Shown piece by piece: positions 1 to 7,852 of a stretch of 64,000 nucleotides of DNA. The DNA comes from UBA2136 sp047635695 (GTDB lineage: Bacteria; Pseudomonadota; Alphaproteobacteria; UBA2136). Position numbers and translations under genes: made by a program. The DNA is taken from contig JBLILN010000007.1 of assembly GCA_047635695.1 (NCBI GenBank), forward strand, positions 1 through 64,000, written 5' to 3'. Every line of letters starts with the position of its first letter. Within the stretch, counting starts at the first letter, position 1. Below the pieces are notes generated by a model. That model saw only the letters and a program-made list of their open reading frames with translations. It did no database searches and was not told where the DNA came from.

Positions 1-41
1 TATACTATCAGGTCATCAATATAACTTACCTTAACTTTTAA

Positions 42-78
42 ACGGTTTTTAACCGTATTCACTGAACCGTTTCGGTTC
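42..78. promoter_or_regulatory. Two tandem palindromes, putative operator pair upstream of the MFS gene
   Basis: Two 15-bp inverted repeats built from the same half-site lie just before the transporter gene: ACGGTT-TTT-AACCGT at 42-56 and GAACCG-TTT-CGGTTC at 64-78. Their centres are 22 bp apart, about two helical turns, and the second ends next to the ribosome binding site AAGGAA at 80-85. The arrangement fits a repressor binding as two dimers on one DNA face. The regulator is not identified. Confidence 0.45.
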
Positions 79-90
79 TAAGGAACATTT

Positions 91-1314
91 ATGTCAAATA
101 AATCGTTCCTGAACTGGGAACGTCAATTCCGCTACCTTGTGTGGACCAAAATTTTTGGTTGCGCCTTATATGTTCAACCTGTGCTTATTTTATATTACGG
201 CACGAAGGGTTTAACTTTAAGCGATTTCTTTTTAATACAACCTATATTTTCATTAACTACTTTTTTTCTGCAAGTACCTTGTGGTTATTTAAGTGACAAA
301 TGGAAGCGGGTAAATGTGATGCGTCTTGGCATTGTCTTTACTGTCATGGGTACCTATTGGATGTTTTTTGCTGAGGGGATTTTTCAACTGGCATTTGTAC
401 CGTTTTTCTTTGCTTGTGGGTTTTCACTTTCTTCAAGCTCTTATGGTGCGATTGTCTATGACAGCTTGCTGAGTTTAAAGCGCGCGGATGAATTTCCAAA
501 AGTTATTGGTCAATTAAACGCCATTGGACGTTATGCTTTGGCTTTTAGTGCCTTGTTTTCTGGGTTGTTTTATAGTTACTATATTCATTTACCCGTATTT
601 GTACAAATGGTGAGTATGTTTTTTTACACGTACTTTACTTGGCAGGTAATGGAACCTCAAAGGAAGAAACAAGCTGTTGGTTACAACCACATGCATATGA
701 TAGCTCAAACGATTAAATATGTGCTTTATAAACATGTTGATCTTAAATGGGTTATTTTAATCCTCTGTGTTATTGCTGTGGCCAATACTAAAGCATATTG
801 GGTGATTCAACCGTTGGTTTCTGACATTGAAAATTTTACTATGAATTTATATTTTGTAAAATTTGAAATTCAGTCCACCTATTTATTAGGTTTAGCGGCT
901 GCGATTACTTTTACTTTGTCAGGGGTGGCTGCGCAGTTGACGCATAAAATTGAACATGTAATATGTGCAAAAAAATTACTACTTTTTGCTGCAATCTGTT
1001 CTTTTACGTCTTATGCTTTTGCGGGTCTTTCAAGTGGTTTATTAATGCCTATTTTTTTGCTAGGTGCTTTTGTCGCCTTTGGTGTGGCACAAGTTGTGAC
1101 CCAAACCATGATAAATGAACGTGTCACGTCCGATATTCGGGCAACGACACTGGCTATCACAAGTTCTACAAATGGCTTAATTTTTTCAATTGTAACGCCT
1201 GTTTTCGCTTGGGGAATTAATGCTGTGAGTATTAATTTCGCTATGTTATGCATGGGTATTTATATTGCTATAGCAACTTTAACGGCTTGGTTTTTTATTA
1301 AAAAAGAAGCTTGA
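91..1314 (+). CDS. MFS-type transporter
   Basis: A 407-residue integral membrane protein of the major facilitator type, expected in the inner membrane; the substrate cannot be told. Hydrophobic helices run through the whole length. After the second helix there is a motif-A-like loop, GYLSDKWKRVNVM, the usual cytoplasmic signature between helices 2 and 3. A long polar loop near residues 190-215 splits the protein into two halves of about six helices. The ATG at 91 has AAGGAA six bases upstream. The gene stands alone, with paired palindromes in front and a bidirectional terminator behind. Family confidence is good; function is open. Confidence 0.75.
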   Translation: MSNKSFLNWERQFRYLVWTKIFGCALYVQPVLILYYGTKGLTLSDFFLIQPIFSLTTFFLQVPCGYLSDKWKRVNVMRLGIVFTVMGTYWMFFAEGIFQLAFVPFFFACGFSLSSSSYGAIVYDSLLSLKRADEFPKVIGQLNAIGRYALAFSALFSGLFYSYYIHLPVFVQMVSMFFYTYFTWQVMEPQRKKQAVGYNHMHMIAQTIKYVLYKHVDLKWVILILCVIAVANTKAYWVIQPLVSDIENFTMNLYFVKFEIQSTYLLGLAAAITFTLSGVAAQLTHKIEHVICAKKLLLFAAICSFTSYAFAGLSSGLLMPIFLLGAFVAFGVAQVVTQTMINERVTSDIRATTLAITSSTNGLIFSIVTPVFAWGINAVSINFAMLCMGIYIAIATLTAWFFIKKEA

Positions 1315-1350
1315 ACGATACTTTAAATCTGATGTACATCACAGACGTCT

Positions 1351-1380
1351 AAAAAAGCCTCCATATGGAGGCTTTTTTTT
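1351..1380. terminator. Bidirectional terminator
   Basis: Perfect stem GCCTCCAT/ATGGAGGC (1357-1372) with six A before and eight T after. It serves the MFS gene on plus and, read on minus, overlaps the end of the convergent MaoC gene. Confidence 0.9.
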
Positions 1381-1852
1381 ATGCGAGAATATTTGGTAAG
1401 TCGTCGACCATTTTGGCTTTTACACGGGCGGGTATGGGGTAAACGACCCCTTCGCCAGTGACAACTTTATTGCCCTCACTATCAAAACTTTCCGTTTTAA
1501 TCGTTGCACTGCGTTTTTCTTTGGCAATGACTGTTGCAACAGCCGTGTAAGGCTTGCCAATTTCCACAGGTGCTAAAAATTCAATTGTTTGGCTTACCCA
1601 AACGGTACCAAGGCCTGGCATGTCCATACCGAATATCCCGCTAAACTGAGCAATGGAAATACAGCCATGGGCAATACGACGTTTAAAACGAGTATTGGCG
1701 GCGTATGCGTCATTAAAATGCGCAGGGTTATAGTCTCCTGAAACTTGTGCAAAGGCTTTAAGCATGTCGTCGGTGACTGTATAAGTCTTTGTGTGGCTTT
1801 GCCCCACTTCAAGGTCTTCAATGCTTAGGCATGCCGTTGGTTTTAAAGTCAT
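1379..1852 (-). CDS. MaoC-like (R)-specific enoyl-CoA hydratase
   Basis: A 157-residue single hot-dog protein of the MaoC/PhaJ type, which adds water to trans-2-enoyl-CoA to give (R)-3-hydroxyacyl-CoA. The catalytic hydratase-2 signature is present: Asp40 and His45 in SGDYNPAHF, followed by an RIAHG segment around residues 59-63. The length matches monofunctional PhaJ-type enzymes. It lies 2 bp after the cation-efflux gene and is probably transcribed with it and the dehydrogenase further upstream. The association with branched-chain amino-acid breakdown is an inference from that neighbour. Its stop falls inside the convergent terminator. Confidence 0.8.
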   Translation of the reverse strand: MTLKPTACLSIEDLEVGQSHTKTYTVTDDMLKAFAQVSGDYNPAHFNDAYAANTRFKRRIAHGCISIAQFSGIFGMDMPGLGTVWVSQTIEFLAPVEIGKPYTAVATVIAKEKRSATIKTESFDSEGNKVVTGEGVVYPIPARVKAKMVDDLPNILA

Positions 1853-1854
1853 TT

Positions 1855-2763
1855 TTAGTCATCCCCATGATCGTGTTTGCAAACATCGGCGCTTTCAAGC
1901 TGAAGGATACAGTAGTCAATATTGTAGGCTTTTTTAAGGGCTTTTTCTGCGTCGATACGGCAGTCATTCCAGTGGTGGGCATGCAGGCAGTTTTGATGCA
2001 TAACAAGGTGTGCGCTTAGTTCTAGCGACGTACTGTCTTTACGACGCAATATCAGGTTATGTACGTCGACAATATGCGGTACACGCTTCAATGTTTTAAC
2101 AATGTCTTTATATTCTATATTGCTTGGCGTGCCGTCTAAAAGTAAAATCATAGCAGACTTTATAATGTGAACAGCGTTGTAAAATATCAAAAGACCGATC
2201 AAGGCCGCAACAATAAGGTCAGCCTCATGCTGGCCTGTATAGTGAACATAAACACTGACAGCCAATGCCGCAACCACGCCGATAACGTCGAAAAATATAT
2301 GATAATAAGCTGCTTTAACACACAAATTATCTTTGCGTCCGTTATATAAAATAGCACAAGAAAATGCATGAAGTGTAAGGCCTATTGCCGCCGTGATACC
2401 TGTTATAGAGGTGTTGATTACATGTTCGTCATGACCATGCTCATTAAAGAAACCGAAAGCTTTTGCTAAAACCCAAATAGACACACCCAGCAGTAAAAGA
2501 CCATTGGTATAACCACCAATGGCTTCTACTTTATTATAGCCTGAACTAAATTTTTCATTAGGTGCCTTCATGGCGAATGTTGTTGCAATGACACCAATAA
2601 TAAGGGCACCATTATGAAGCATCATGTGGCCTGCAATGGCCAGCAAGGCCAAACTACCTGACATAAGGCTACCAATGGCGACGACAAAGAAGTAAGCCAC
2701 GCCTAAAAATAAGGCTGATAAAAGGCGCTTTCTCGAAGAGCCGTGTTTTGTAATGTGTTGCAC
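1855..2763 (-). CDS. Cation diffusion facilitator family transporter
   Basis: A 302-residue CDF-type divalent metal exporter with about six membrane helices and a C-terminal cytoplasmic domain (about 205-290). The transport-site motif on helix 5 is normal (His155-x3-Asp159), but helix 2 carries His46-x3-His50 where HxxxD or DxxxD is usual, so metal choice may differ from typical Zn exporters. His-rich stretches (HGHDEH near 109-114, HAHH, and a KHDHGDD tail) could bind metal. The start is GTG, directly adjoining the TAA of the upstream gene (TAAGTG), so translation is probably coupled. No in-frame ATG occurs before the first helix. Confidence 0.85.
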   Translation of the reverse strand: MQHITKHGSSRKRLLSALFLGVAYFFVVAIGSLMSGSLALLAIAGHMMLHNGALIIGVIATTFAMKAPNEKFSSGYNKVEAIGGYTNGLLLLGVSIWVLAKAFGFFNEHGHDEHVINTSITGITAAIGLTLHAFSCAILYNGRKDNLCVKAAYYHIFFDVIGVVAALAVSVYVHYTGQHEADLIVAALIGLLIFYNAVHIIKSAMILLLDGTPSNIEYKDIVKTLKRVPHIVDVHNLILRRKDSTSLELSAHLVMHQNCLHAHHWNDCRIDAEKALKKAYNIDYCILQLESADVCKHDHGDD

Positions 2764-3795
2764 TTATTTACTTTCTAAAAAACGTTTTTCTGCAATTTTA
2801 TCTGCAGCTTGAGATGGTAAAATGTTTTGAGCTTCAGCCATGTCAAATATATCCATCAGAGTATTGGCTATATTTCTTGTTGCTGTGTCGGCTTTTTGGG
2901 CGTCATAACCACCTTCACTTTGTTCAATAAAGACGTTAATAATACCGCCCGCATTAACAAGGTAATCAGGCGCATAGAGAATACCTCTTTTGGCAACGGC
3001 AGCTGCATCCGCGTCGGTCGCCATTTGGTTGTTGGCAGCACCCACAATGGCTTTACAGTTTAATTGAGGTATTGTTTTTTCATTTAAAATGGCACCCATG
3101 GCACAAGGCGCAAAAATATGGCATTCTGTGGCATGTATAGTTTCTGTATCTACAATGGTGGCACCTGTTTTTTTAGAAATTTTAGCTAATTGTTCTTGGT
3201 TAAGGTCTGCTATTGAAATTTTTGCGCCTTCTTTATGTAACATTTTAACCAAATGCATGCCCACATGGCCAACACCTTGAACAGCCACATGCGTTTCACT
3301 CAGTTTTTTGCCGAGTTTTTTCTCAGCGGTGGCTTTAATAGAAACAAAAACACCTAAAGCCGTCAGTGGGGAAGGGTCACCACCTTTATTTTTAAGTCCC
3401 ATGACATGGTTGGTCACTTCGTGGATAATTTCCATGTCTTTAACGGATGTATTGACATCTTCTGCGCAGTTGTAAGTGCCTTCATATGAGTCGACGAATG
3501 CGCCAAAAGCTTTCAGGAGCGCAGGTGACTTTTGTGCTGGATTGGCAATGATAACAGATTTACCACCACCGAAATTAACACCCGCCAGAGAAGACTTATA
3601 TGTCATGCCTTTTGACAGGCGTAAAACGTCTTCAAGTGCTTCATCTTCGTTGGCGTAAGGGTAAAGGCGTGTACCACCAACGGCTGGGCCGAGGCTTGTG
3701 TTATGTACAGAGATAATCGCTTTTAAGCCAGAGGCGCTGTCTGTCGCCATCATGACTTTTTTATAGCCATCCACTTTAATTTCTTTAATTTCCAT
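2764..3795 (-). CDS. Leucine dehydrogenase-type amino acid dehydrogenase
   Basis: A 343-residue member of the Glu/Leu/Phe/Val dehydrogenase family, which deaminates branched-chain or aromatic amino acids with NAD+. The catalytic lysine is Lys79 in GVNFGGGK, and the Rossmann motif GVGHVG is at 174-179. The short length (about 340-370 residues) and missing N-terminal extension point to the leucine/valine dehydrogenase branch rather than glutamate dehydrogenase. It heads a minus-strand unit with the CDF exporter and MaoC hydratase. A 12-bp inverted repeat about 50 bp upstream of the start is a candidate operator. Substrate choice is inferred, not proven. Confidence 0.85.
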   Translation of the reverse strand: MEIKEIKVDGYKKVMMATDSASGLKAIISVHNTSLGPAVGGTRLYPYANEDEALEDVLRLSKGMTYKSSLAGVNFGGGKSVIIANPAQKSPALLKAFGAFVDSYEGTYNCAEDVNTSVKDMEIIHEVTNHVMGLKNKGGDPSPLTALGVFVSIKATAEKKLGKKLSETHVAVQGVGHVGMHLVKMLHKEGAKISIADLNQEQLAKISKKTGATIVDTETIHATECHIFAPCAMGAILNEKTIPQLNCKAIVGAANNQMATDADAAAVAKRGILYAPDYLVNAGGIINVFIEQSEGGYDAQKADTATRNIANTLMDIFDMAEAQNILPSQAADKIAEKRFLESK

Positions 3796-3846
3796 ATGAT
3801 TTACCTATATTTTTGCCGTTATATTGTCATGTAAAATATATAATAT

Positions 3847-3890
3847 TCTTTTGAATAAGATTATAGGTGAAAAAACGTTTATTCAAAAGA
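3847..3890. promoter_or_regulatory. 12-bp inverted repeat upstream of the leucine dehydrogenase gene
   Basis: Perfect arms TCTTTTGAATAA (3847-3858) and TTATTCAAAAGA (3879-3890) are separated by 20 bp, with centres 32 bp apart, about three helical turns. There is no U-tract, so an operator is more likely than a terminator. Confidence 0.5.
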
Positions 3891-3973
3891 GAATTCACGG
3901 ATTACATATGATTTGTATGTATGATTTTATATCGTTTAAATTGTTTGTTATTATTTAGGGTGAAGCGTCGTTA

Positions 3974-4048
3974 TTAACCAAATAGGTTGCTCGCTACCCA
4001 TAAGATAACAGCAATACCGATAAGATAAGGCGATAATATCGCTAGCAT
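3974..4048 (-). CDS. 24-residue putative membrane mini-protein
   Basis: A very short reading frame, MLAILSPYLIGIAVILWVAS followed by NLFG, ends in two consecutive TAA stops. Its ATG is preceded by a strong Shine-Dalgarno AAGGAG (4056-4061) at 7-base spacing, which is the main reason to believe it. The sequence could form one short membrane helix (about residues 8-20) with almost no charged residues. It sits between the terminator of the GntR gene and the dehydrogenase gene, on the same strand as both. Single-helix small proteins often act as accessory subunits of larger membrane complexes, but no partner is evident here. No family is recognised. Confidence 0.5.
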   Translation of the reverse strand: MLAILSPYLIGIAVILWVASNLFG

Positions 4049-4096
4049 TTTGATGCTCCTTATAACGTTTAAGTGGTGGTTTTCTTTACAAAAAAG

Positions 4097-4134
4097 AAAG
4101 CCTCATACCCTATATTATGGGGGATGAGGCTTTT
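4097..4134. terminator. Terminator after the GntR gene
   Basis: Stem GCCTCAT (4100-4106) with ATGAGGC (4124-4130). Read on minus it is followed by a T-rich run, so it ends the GntR transcript before the mini-protein. Confidence 0.75.
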
Positions 4135-4153
4135 AATATCAAGTAAAATTTAA

Positions 4154-4834
4154 CTAGGCGTTAAGTGTTGTACTTGTTGTTGTTCCTTGAACAGAGGACA
4201 TATCCACGTCTTCTTCAGTCGTTTCGAACACTGTGAAGTGTGACATGATTTGACGCATTGTTTTTTCCGCAGCGTCAGCTTTTTGGCGTTTGAAGGCGCC
4301 AAGTAGGTATGAAAATTCTTGGTTAATAGCTTCCATTGACTGAGAATCGTTCAACCAGATAGGTGTAGAAGTCATGCTACGTTGAACCGCTGTAATGGCT
4401 TTTTCTAGTGCTGGGCTTTGAGCGATTGTAACGATTGAAGTAATAACATTTTCAGCATATTTCACATAGTCAACTGTGTTTTTTGCTGGTGTTGTTGAAA
4501 ACAATGTTTCAAGCTCCATCATCGTTTCAATGCCTGCGCGTTCAACAGCTGCGCGTGTTGCAAGAGAGATAAGTTGACTGTAAACAAATGTGCTGTCTTG
4601 TTGTTCTGTTTCGTTTATTGTACGTACAAATGCACCACGGTGAGGTACCATTTCAATAAGGCCGTCTGCAGCTAGAGCGCAAAGTGCTTCACGAATAGGT
4701 GTACGAGATACGTTAAATTCTTTAGAAAGTTTAAGTTCACTTAGGTGGGCACCACCTGAAAGATCACCACTAACGATGCGACCACGTAATTGTTCGCGTA
4801 CTTGTTCGTCTAGGTTCGAAACTGTATTAGCCAT
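4154..4834 (-). CDS. GntR-family (FadR-type) transcriptional regulator
   Basis: A 226-residue DNA-binding regulator. The N-terminal winged helix spans about residues 8-72, with recognition helix region NVSRTPIREAL (41-51) and wing ending HRGAFVRT, typical of GntR. The rest is a helical FCD-like effector domain, but the conserved metal-ligand histidines of FCD proteins are largely missing; for example NQEFSYLLGAF stands where a histidine is usual. Ligand binding may therefore be altered. A threonine/serine-rich tail ends the protein. It is flanked by terminators, so it is monocistronic. A GTATAC site at 4922-4927 upstream could be a GntR-type operator, possibly for autoregulation. The regulon is unknown; the adjacent dehydrogenase genes are an obvious guess. 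Confidence 0.85.
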   Translation of the reverse strand: MANTVSNLDEQVREQLRGRIVSGDLSGGAHLSELKLSKEFNVSRTPIREALCALAADGLIEMVPHRGAFVRTINETEQQDSTFVYSQLISLATRAAVERAGIETMMELETLFSTTPAKNTVDYVKYAENVITSIVTIAQSPALEKAITAVQRSMTSTPIWLNDSQSMEAINQEFSYLLGAFKRQKADAAEKTMRQIMSHFTVFETTEEDVDMSSVQGTTTSTTLNA

Positions 4835-4985
4835 TGTTTGTCAATTCCCTTTGTTCAAAATTCATTATTTGTTATGTTCTCCAATTATTTAGCTTGGAGT
4901 TTTTGATTTCTGTGGCTGATTGTATACGCCAAGGGCAGGTGATGCAAGTAAAAATTATAAAAAATAAGGATATTTATAGTTGGCA

Positions 4986-5015
4986 AAAAAAAAGCCCTGA
5001 TGAGAGGGCTTTTTT
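4986..5015. terminator. Bidirectional terminator
   Basis: Stem GCCCT (4994-4998) with AGGGC (5005-5009), flanked by an A-run and a T-run. Read on minus it ends the prepilin-like operon. Confidence 0.8.
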
Positions 5016-5032
5016 ATGTCGATGCAGGGGCT

Positions 5033-5542
5033 TTAACCACCCGTAGGCGGTGTTGCTACTGTTTGTTGTTTTAAAAGCTTTTGAATGTCTTTTTGGGCTT
5101 TGACGATTGCCGCTTTGTACTTGTCGGCTTCGTCTTGCGCTTTAAGGCGTTGCTGCTTCAGTGCACCCATATCATTTTGTGCCTTACTTAAGTCATCATT
5201 TTTTTGCTGTTTAAGTAAAGACGCTTGTGATTTTAAAGTTTTAATTTCTGCCATTGCCTTATCAAGTTGCTTCACTAAAGAAATAACTTCTTTTTCCAGC
5301 GGTGACAAAACTTTGGGAACAGGGACATACTTAACATCATTCACCTCTGCTTTACAAAAATTATAAATGTCGTCCGAGTTCCTTTTGATAATATTCGCAC
5401 TATCGGCTTTTACTAATCTAGCTATACAGCCTTTAATTTTCGTGTAGTCTTGCCAAGCAGGTAATGCGACAGCGGCCAATATGCTAATAATGGCAAGAGC
5501 AATCAATACCTCTATAAGGGTGAACCCTTTTTGCTTATTCAT
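5033..5542 (-). CDS. Prepilin-like protein with long coiled-coil C-terminus
   Basis: A 169-residue protein with a classic type IV prepilin leader: short basic KQKG, cleavage after Gly6, then FTLIE with Glu at position 5 of the mature protein (Glu11), followed by a hydrophobic helix to about residue 30. Two cysteines (Cys39 and Cys63) follow in a small linker. Residues 80-160 are a Lys/Gln/Leu-rich coiled coil instead of the usual globular pilin head, ending in a TPPTGG tail. This is an unusual shape for a pilin or pseudopilin. It starts 3 bp after the stop of the EF-hand coiled-coil gene, so the two are co-transcribed. No other type IV pilus gene is in the window. Function unknown. Confidence 0.75.
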   Translation of the reverse strand: MNKQKGFTLIEVLIALAIISILAAVALPAWQDYTKIKGCIARLVKADSANIIKRNSDDIYNFCKAEVNDVKYVPVPKVLSPLEKEVISLVKQLDKAMAEIKTLKSQASLLKQQKNDDLSKAQNDMGALKQQRLKAQDEADKYKAAIVKAQKDIQKLLKQQTVATPPTGG

Positions 5543-5545
5543 CAG

Positions 5546-6382
5546 TTACTCCTCAAGGGCAATAGTTATATCACTGTCTTTTGACGTTAGAGGTAACGCA
5601 ATATCTTCTTTACCTGTAACGACGGGATCTACTGCGGCAGGTTGAACTGTCGGTGTCAGGGCAAGGCCTAATTCTTCTTCAATGGTGTTTAAGCCATTTT
5701 GTAAGTATACGGCGGTGCCTTTTGCTTGTGCCAACTGCTCTGTGAGTAAAGTAATTTGCTCGGCACCTGTATCTGCTTGACCTTGTAGGTTTTGCAGTTG
5801 CGTACTAAGCTCGGTTTCATGTTGCTTGGCGGCAGCAAGCTTTACTTCTAATGTGCTTACCATTTCTTTTAAAGCCCGTTCTTTTATTTTGGCTCTTAAA
5901 GATGCCTCTTCTTCTTTTGCTCGACGTTGTTCCGCGCGACAACCTCTCACTGAACTACAGCCATATTCAGCTTCCATATCATCAAAAATACGCCAATATT
6001 CGGTTGCGAGATAGTTGGCTGTTTCATCAGGTTCAACTGTATTATCACCATCTTTATCACCGACACTGAACTCTTCGTAAGTTTCTTTGCTATCAAACCA
6101 GCCATAGTCTTTGTAAACAAAAACACGACGGCTTGTGAAATCATAATTAACGGTTATTTCAACTGATGATGTGTCTGTGGTTACCATAACACCAGTAACC
6201 ATGACCTTATCATCGCCATTCGTAACTGTAAGAACTTCAGTGCGGTATTGAATATCACTAGAAGTGACGACGGAGCTAATGGTGTTGGTAATTGCAAAGT
6301 ATGTCATGCATATTAATACTAAAGCTGCCGCTAGGCACCATTTAAAGCCAGATTTATCAAGTATATCAGGGTTAAGATTCAT
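5546..6382 (-). CDS. Membrane-anchored EF-hand coiled-coil protein
   Basis: A 278-residue protein of unrecognised family. The ATG at 6382 is chosen over an upstream one at 6520 because AAGGAG (6390-6395) sits 7 bases before it and the extension lacks protein character. One membrane helix covers residues 13-34. A beta-rich segment follows (50-100). Asp109-Lys-Asp111-Gly-Asp113...Glu120 fits the 12-residue calcium loop of EF-hands or dockerins. Cys142 and Cys148 could form a disulphide. Residues 150-240 form an Ala/Glu/Leu/Gln-rich coiled coil. The downstream gene, 3 bp away, encodes a prepilin with its own coiled coil. A calcium-sensitive surface or envelope pair is inferred, not shown. Confidence 0.7.
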   Translation of the reverse strand: MNLNPDILDKSGFKWCLAAALVLICMTYFAITNTISSVVTSSDIQYRTEVLTVTNGDDKVMVTGVMVTTDTSSVEITVNYDFTSRRVFVYKDYGWFDSKETYEEFSVGDKDGDNTVEPDETANYLATEYWRIFDDMEAEYGCSSVRGCRAEQRRAKEEEASLRAKIKERALKEMVSTLEVKLAAAKQHETELSTQLQNLQGQADTGAEQITLLTEQLAQAKGTAVYLQNGLNTIEEELGLALTPTVQPAAVDPVVTGKEDIALPLTSKDSDITIALEE

Positions 6383-6598
6383 AAGGAATCTCCTTAGGTG
6401 GAGGGGGGTATAAGGCATTAGATTTAATTTAATTGAAATCAATGCCGGTTTATAAAAAAAGTATATGTGTGTAGTTCTGTATACATCTGCATACATATGT
6501 CGGGTCTGAGTAGGGGGCATGTCAAGCCCTTTGCTGTATTTATTATTATATGCTATAGAGGATAGGCATAATAAAATTTGATGTAGGTAAAAAAAACA

Positions 6599-7690
6599 AT
6601 GGCAAAAAAATACTTAAGTATAGGTCTTATGAGCGGTACATCACTTGATGGTATTGACGCAGCACTCTTAGAAACAGATGGCGAAAATCATATTGTCTTT
6701 AAGCATGCCCTTTACCAAGCATACAAACCTGAATTCCGTGAGCGTATGCAACGCCTTGCAAAAGAAGATTTGCCGATTATGGAAATGCTACGCCTCGAGA
6801 AGGAATTAACAGAAGAACATGCACTGGCTGTTAAGGCTTTACTAGAAAAAGGCTATTTAACACCGTCTGACATTGATGTGGTAGGCTTTCACGGCCAAAC
6901 AATACGTCACGCACCAGACGAAGGCATTACACTACAAATTGGTAATGCGTCACTATTAAGCGAACTCGTAGGTATTCCTGTGGTATCTGATTTTCGACGC
7001 CGCGACATGGCGGTTAAAGGTGAAGGGGCGCCACTTGCGCCATTATACCACCAAGCCCTGTTTCACGATGAGGAACTCCCTGCTGCTATTTTAAACATTG
7101 GTGGGGTTGCAAACCTTACTTGGATGGGTGCCAACGGTGAAATTATAGCCGGTGACACAGGCCCTGGTATGGGGCTTATTGACGCTGTTGTGAAAGACCG
7201 CACAAAAGGTGCAGAACTTTTTGATGAAGACGGCCAGCATACAATGGGTGGTGTACTTGACGAACAAACACTTATGAGAGCTCTCGATTTACCTTATTTC
7301 GATAAACCCTTTCCAAAATCAGCCGACCGTTACGACTTCGATAATATTGACTTAAGCTATCTACCGCTAGAAAATGCTTGCCGCACGCTTTGCGAAATTA
7401 CGGTTGGTACCGTTTTAAAAAGCTTAAAAGAATTACCAACATTACCGAAACGCTTATGGCTCACGGGTGGGGGTGTTAAACACCCGGTTATCATGAAAGT
7501 GATGCAAGAAAAATGCGCTGTCTTGGGTGTAGAAGTGTTTAATGTTGAAGATAAAGGTTTAAATAGTAGCTTTATTGAAGCGGAATGCTTTGCTTGGTTA
7601 GCCGTAAGACGTTTAGAAAACAAGCACTTATCTGTGCCTTCGACAACGGGTTGCCAAAAGAGCGTTTGTGGGGGTATACTCACCGCCTAG
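6599..7690 (+). CDS. anmK: Anhydro-N-acetylmuramic acid kinase
   Basis: A 363-residue enzyme that phosphorylates and opens 1,6-anhydro-MurNAc to give MurNAc-6-phosphate during peptidoglycan recycling in the cytoplasm. Family signatures are clear: GLMSGTSLDG (9-18, phosphate binding), GFHGQTIRHAP, NIGGVANLTW, GDTGPGMGLID and LTGGGVKHP. The length is normal for AnmK. The ATG is preceded only by a weak purine stretch. It is divergent from the EF-hand coiled-coil gene and followed by a copy of the approximately 80-bp dispersed repeat. The usual partners murQ and tyrS are not adjacent. Confidence 0.95.
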   Translation: MAKKYLSIGLMSGTSLDGIDAALLETDGENHIVFKHALYQAYKPEFRERMQRLAKEDLPIMEMLRLEKELTEEHALAVKALLEKGYLTPSDIDVVGFHGQTIRHAPDEGITLQIGNASLLSELVGIPVVSDFRRRDMAVKGEGAPLAPLYHQALFHDEELPAAILNIGGVANLTWMGANGEIIAGDTGPGMGLIDAVVKDRTKGAELFDEDGQHTMGGVLDEQTLMRALDLPYFDKPFPKSADRYDFDNIDLSYLPLENACRTLCEITVGTVLKSLKELPTLPKRLWLTGGGVKHPVIMKVMQEKCAVLGVEVFNVEDKGLNSSFIEAECFAWLAVRRLENKHLSVPSTTGCQKSVCGGILTA

Positions 7691-7719
7691 TTTGAGAGCC
7701 TGTTTTATTTTTTTTCGCT

Positions 7720-7796
7720 TGTTGTTTACCTCTGTAAACGTGGCAATCTAAAAAAATCAAATCTCTCAAATACTGAAATAAATGATGATGCAGATT
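7720..7796. repeat. Dispersed intergenic repeat, copy E
   Basis: Divergent copy of the approximately 80-bp repeat. Its first 40 bp closely match copy D at 56617 (shared TGTAAACGTGGCAA core inside a GTTTAC...GTAAAC palindrome). It lies directly after anmK. Confidence 0.5.
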
Positions 7797-7852
7797 AACT
7801 TAGAAATAGTTTAATAGTGAAAAGTGTGACAGCACATAAAGGGCTTAACTAA

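Noticed and set aside
1011..1253. Minus-strand frame inside the MFS gene and many similar shadows across the window
   Set aside because: They lie fully inside well-supported genes on the other strand or in another frame and lack ribosome binding sites and family motifs.
1330..1341. FNR/CRP-like palindrome TGATGTACATCA
   Set aside because: It lies between a stop codon and a terminator, with no promoter for it to control.
4918..4930. GTATAC as GntR operator
   Set aside because: A single six-base palindrome is too weak for a separate feature; it is mentioned only with the GntR gene.
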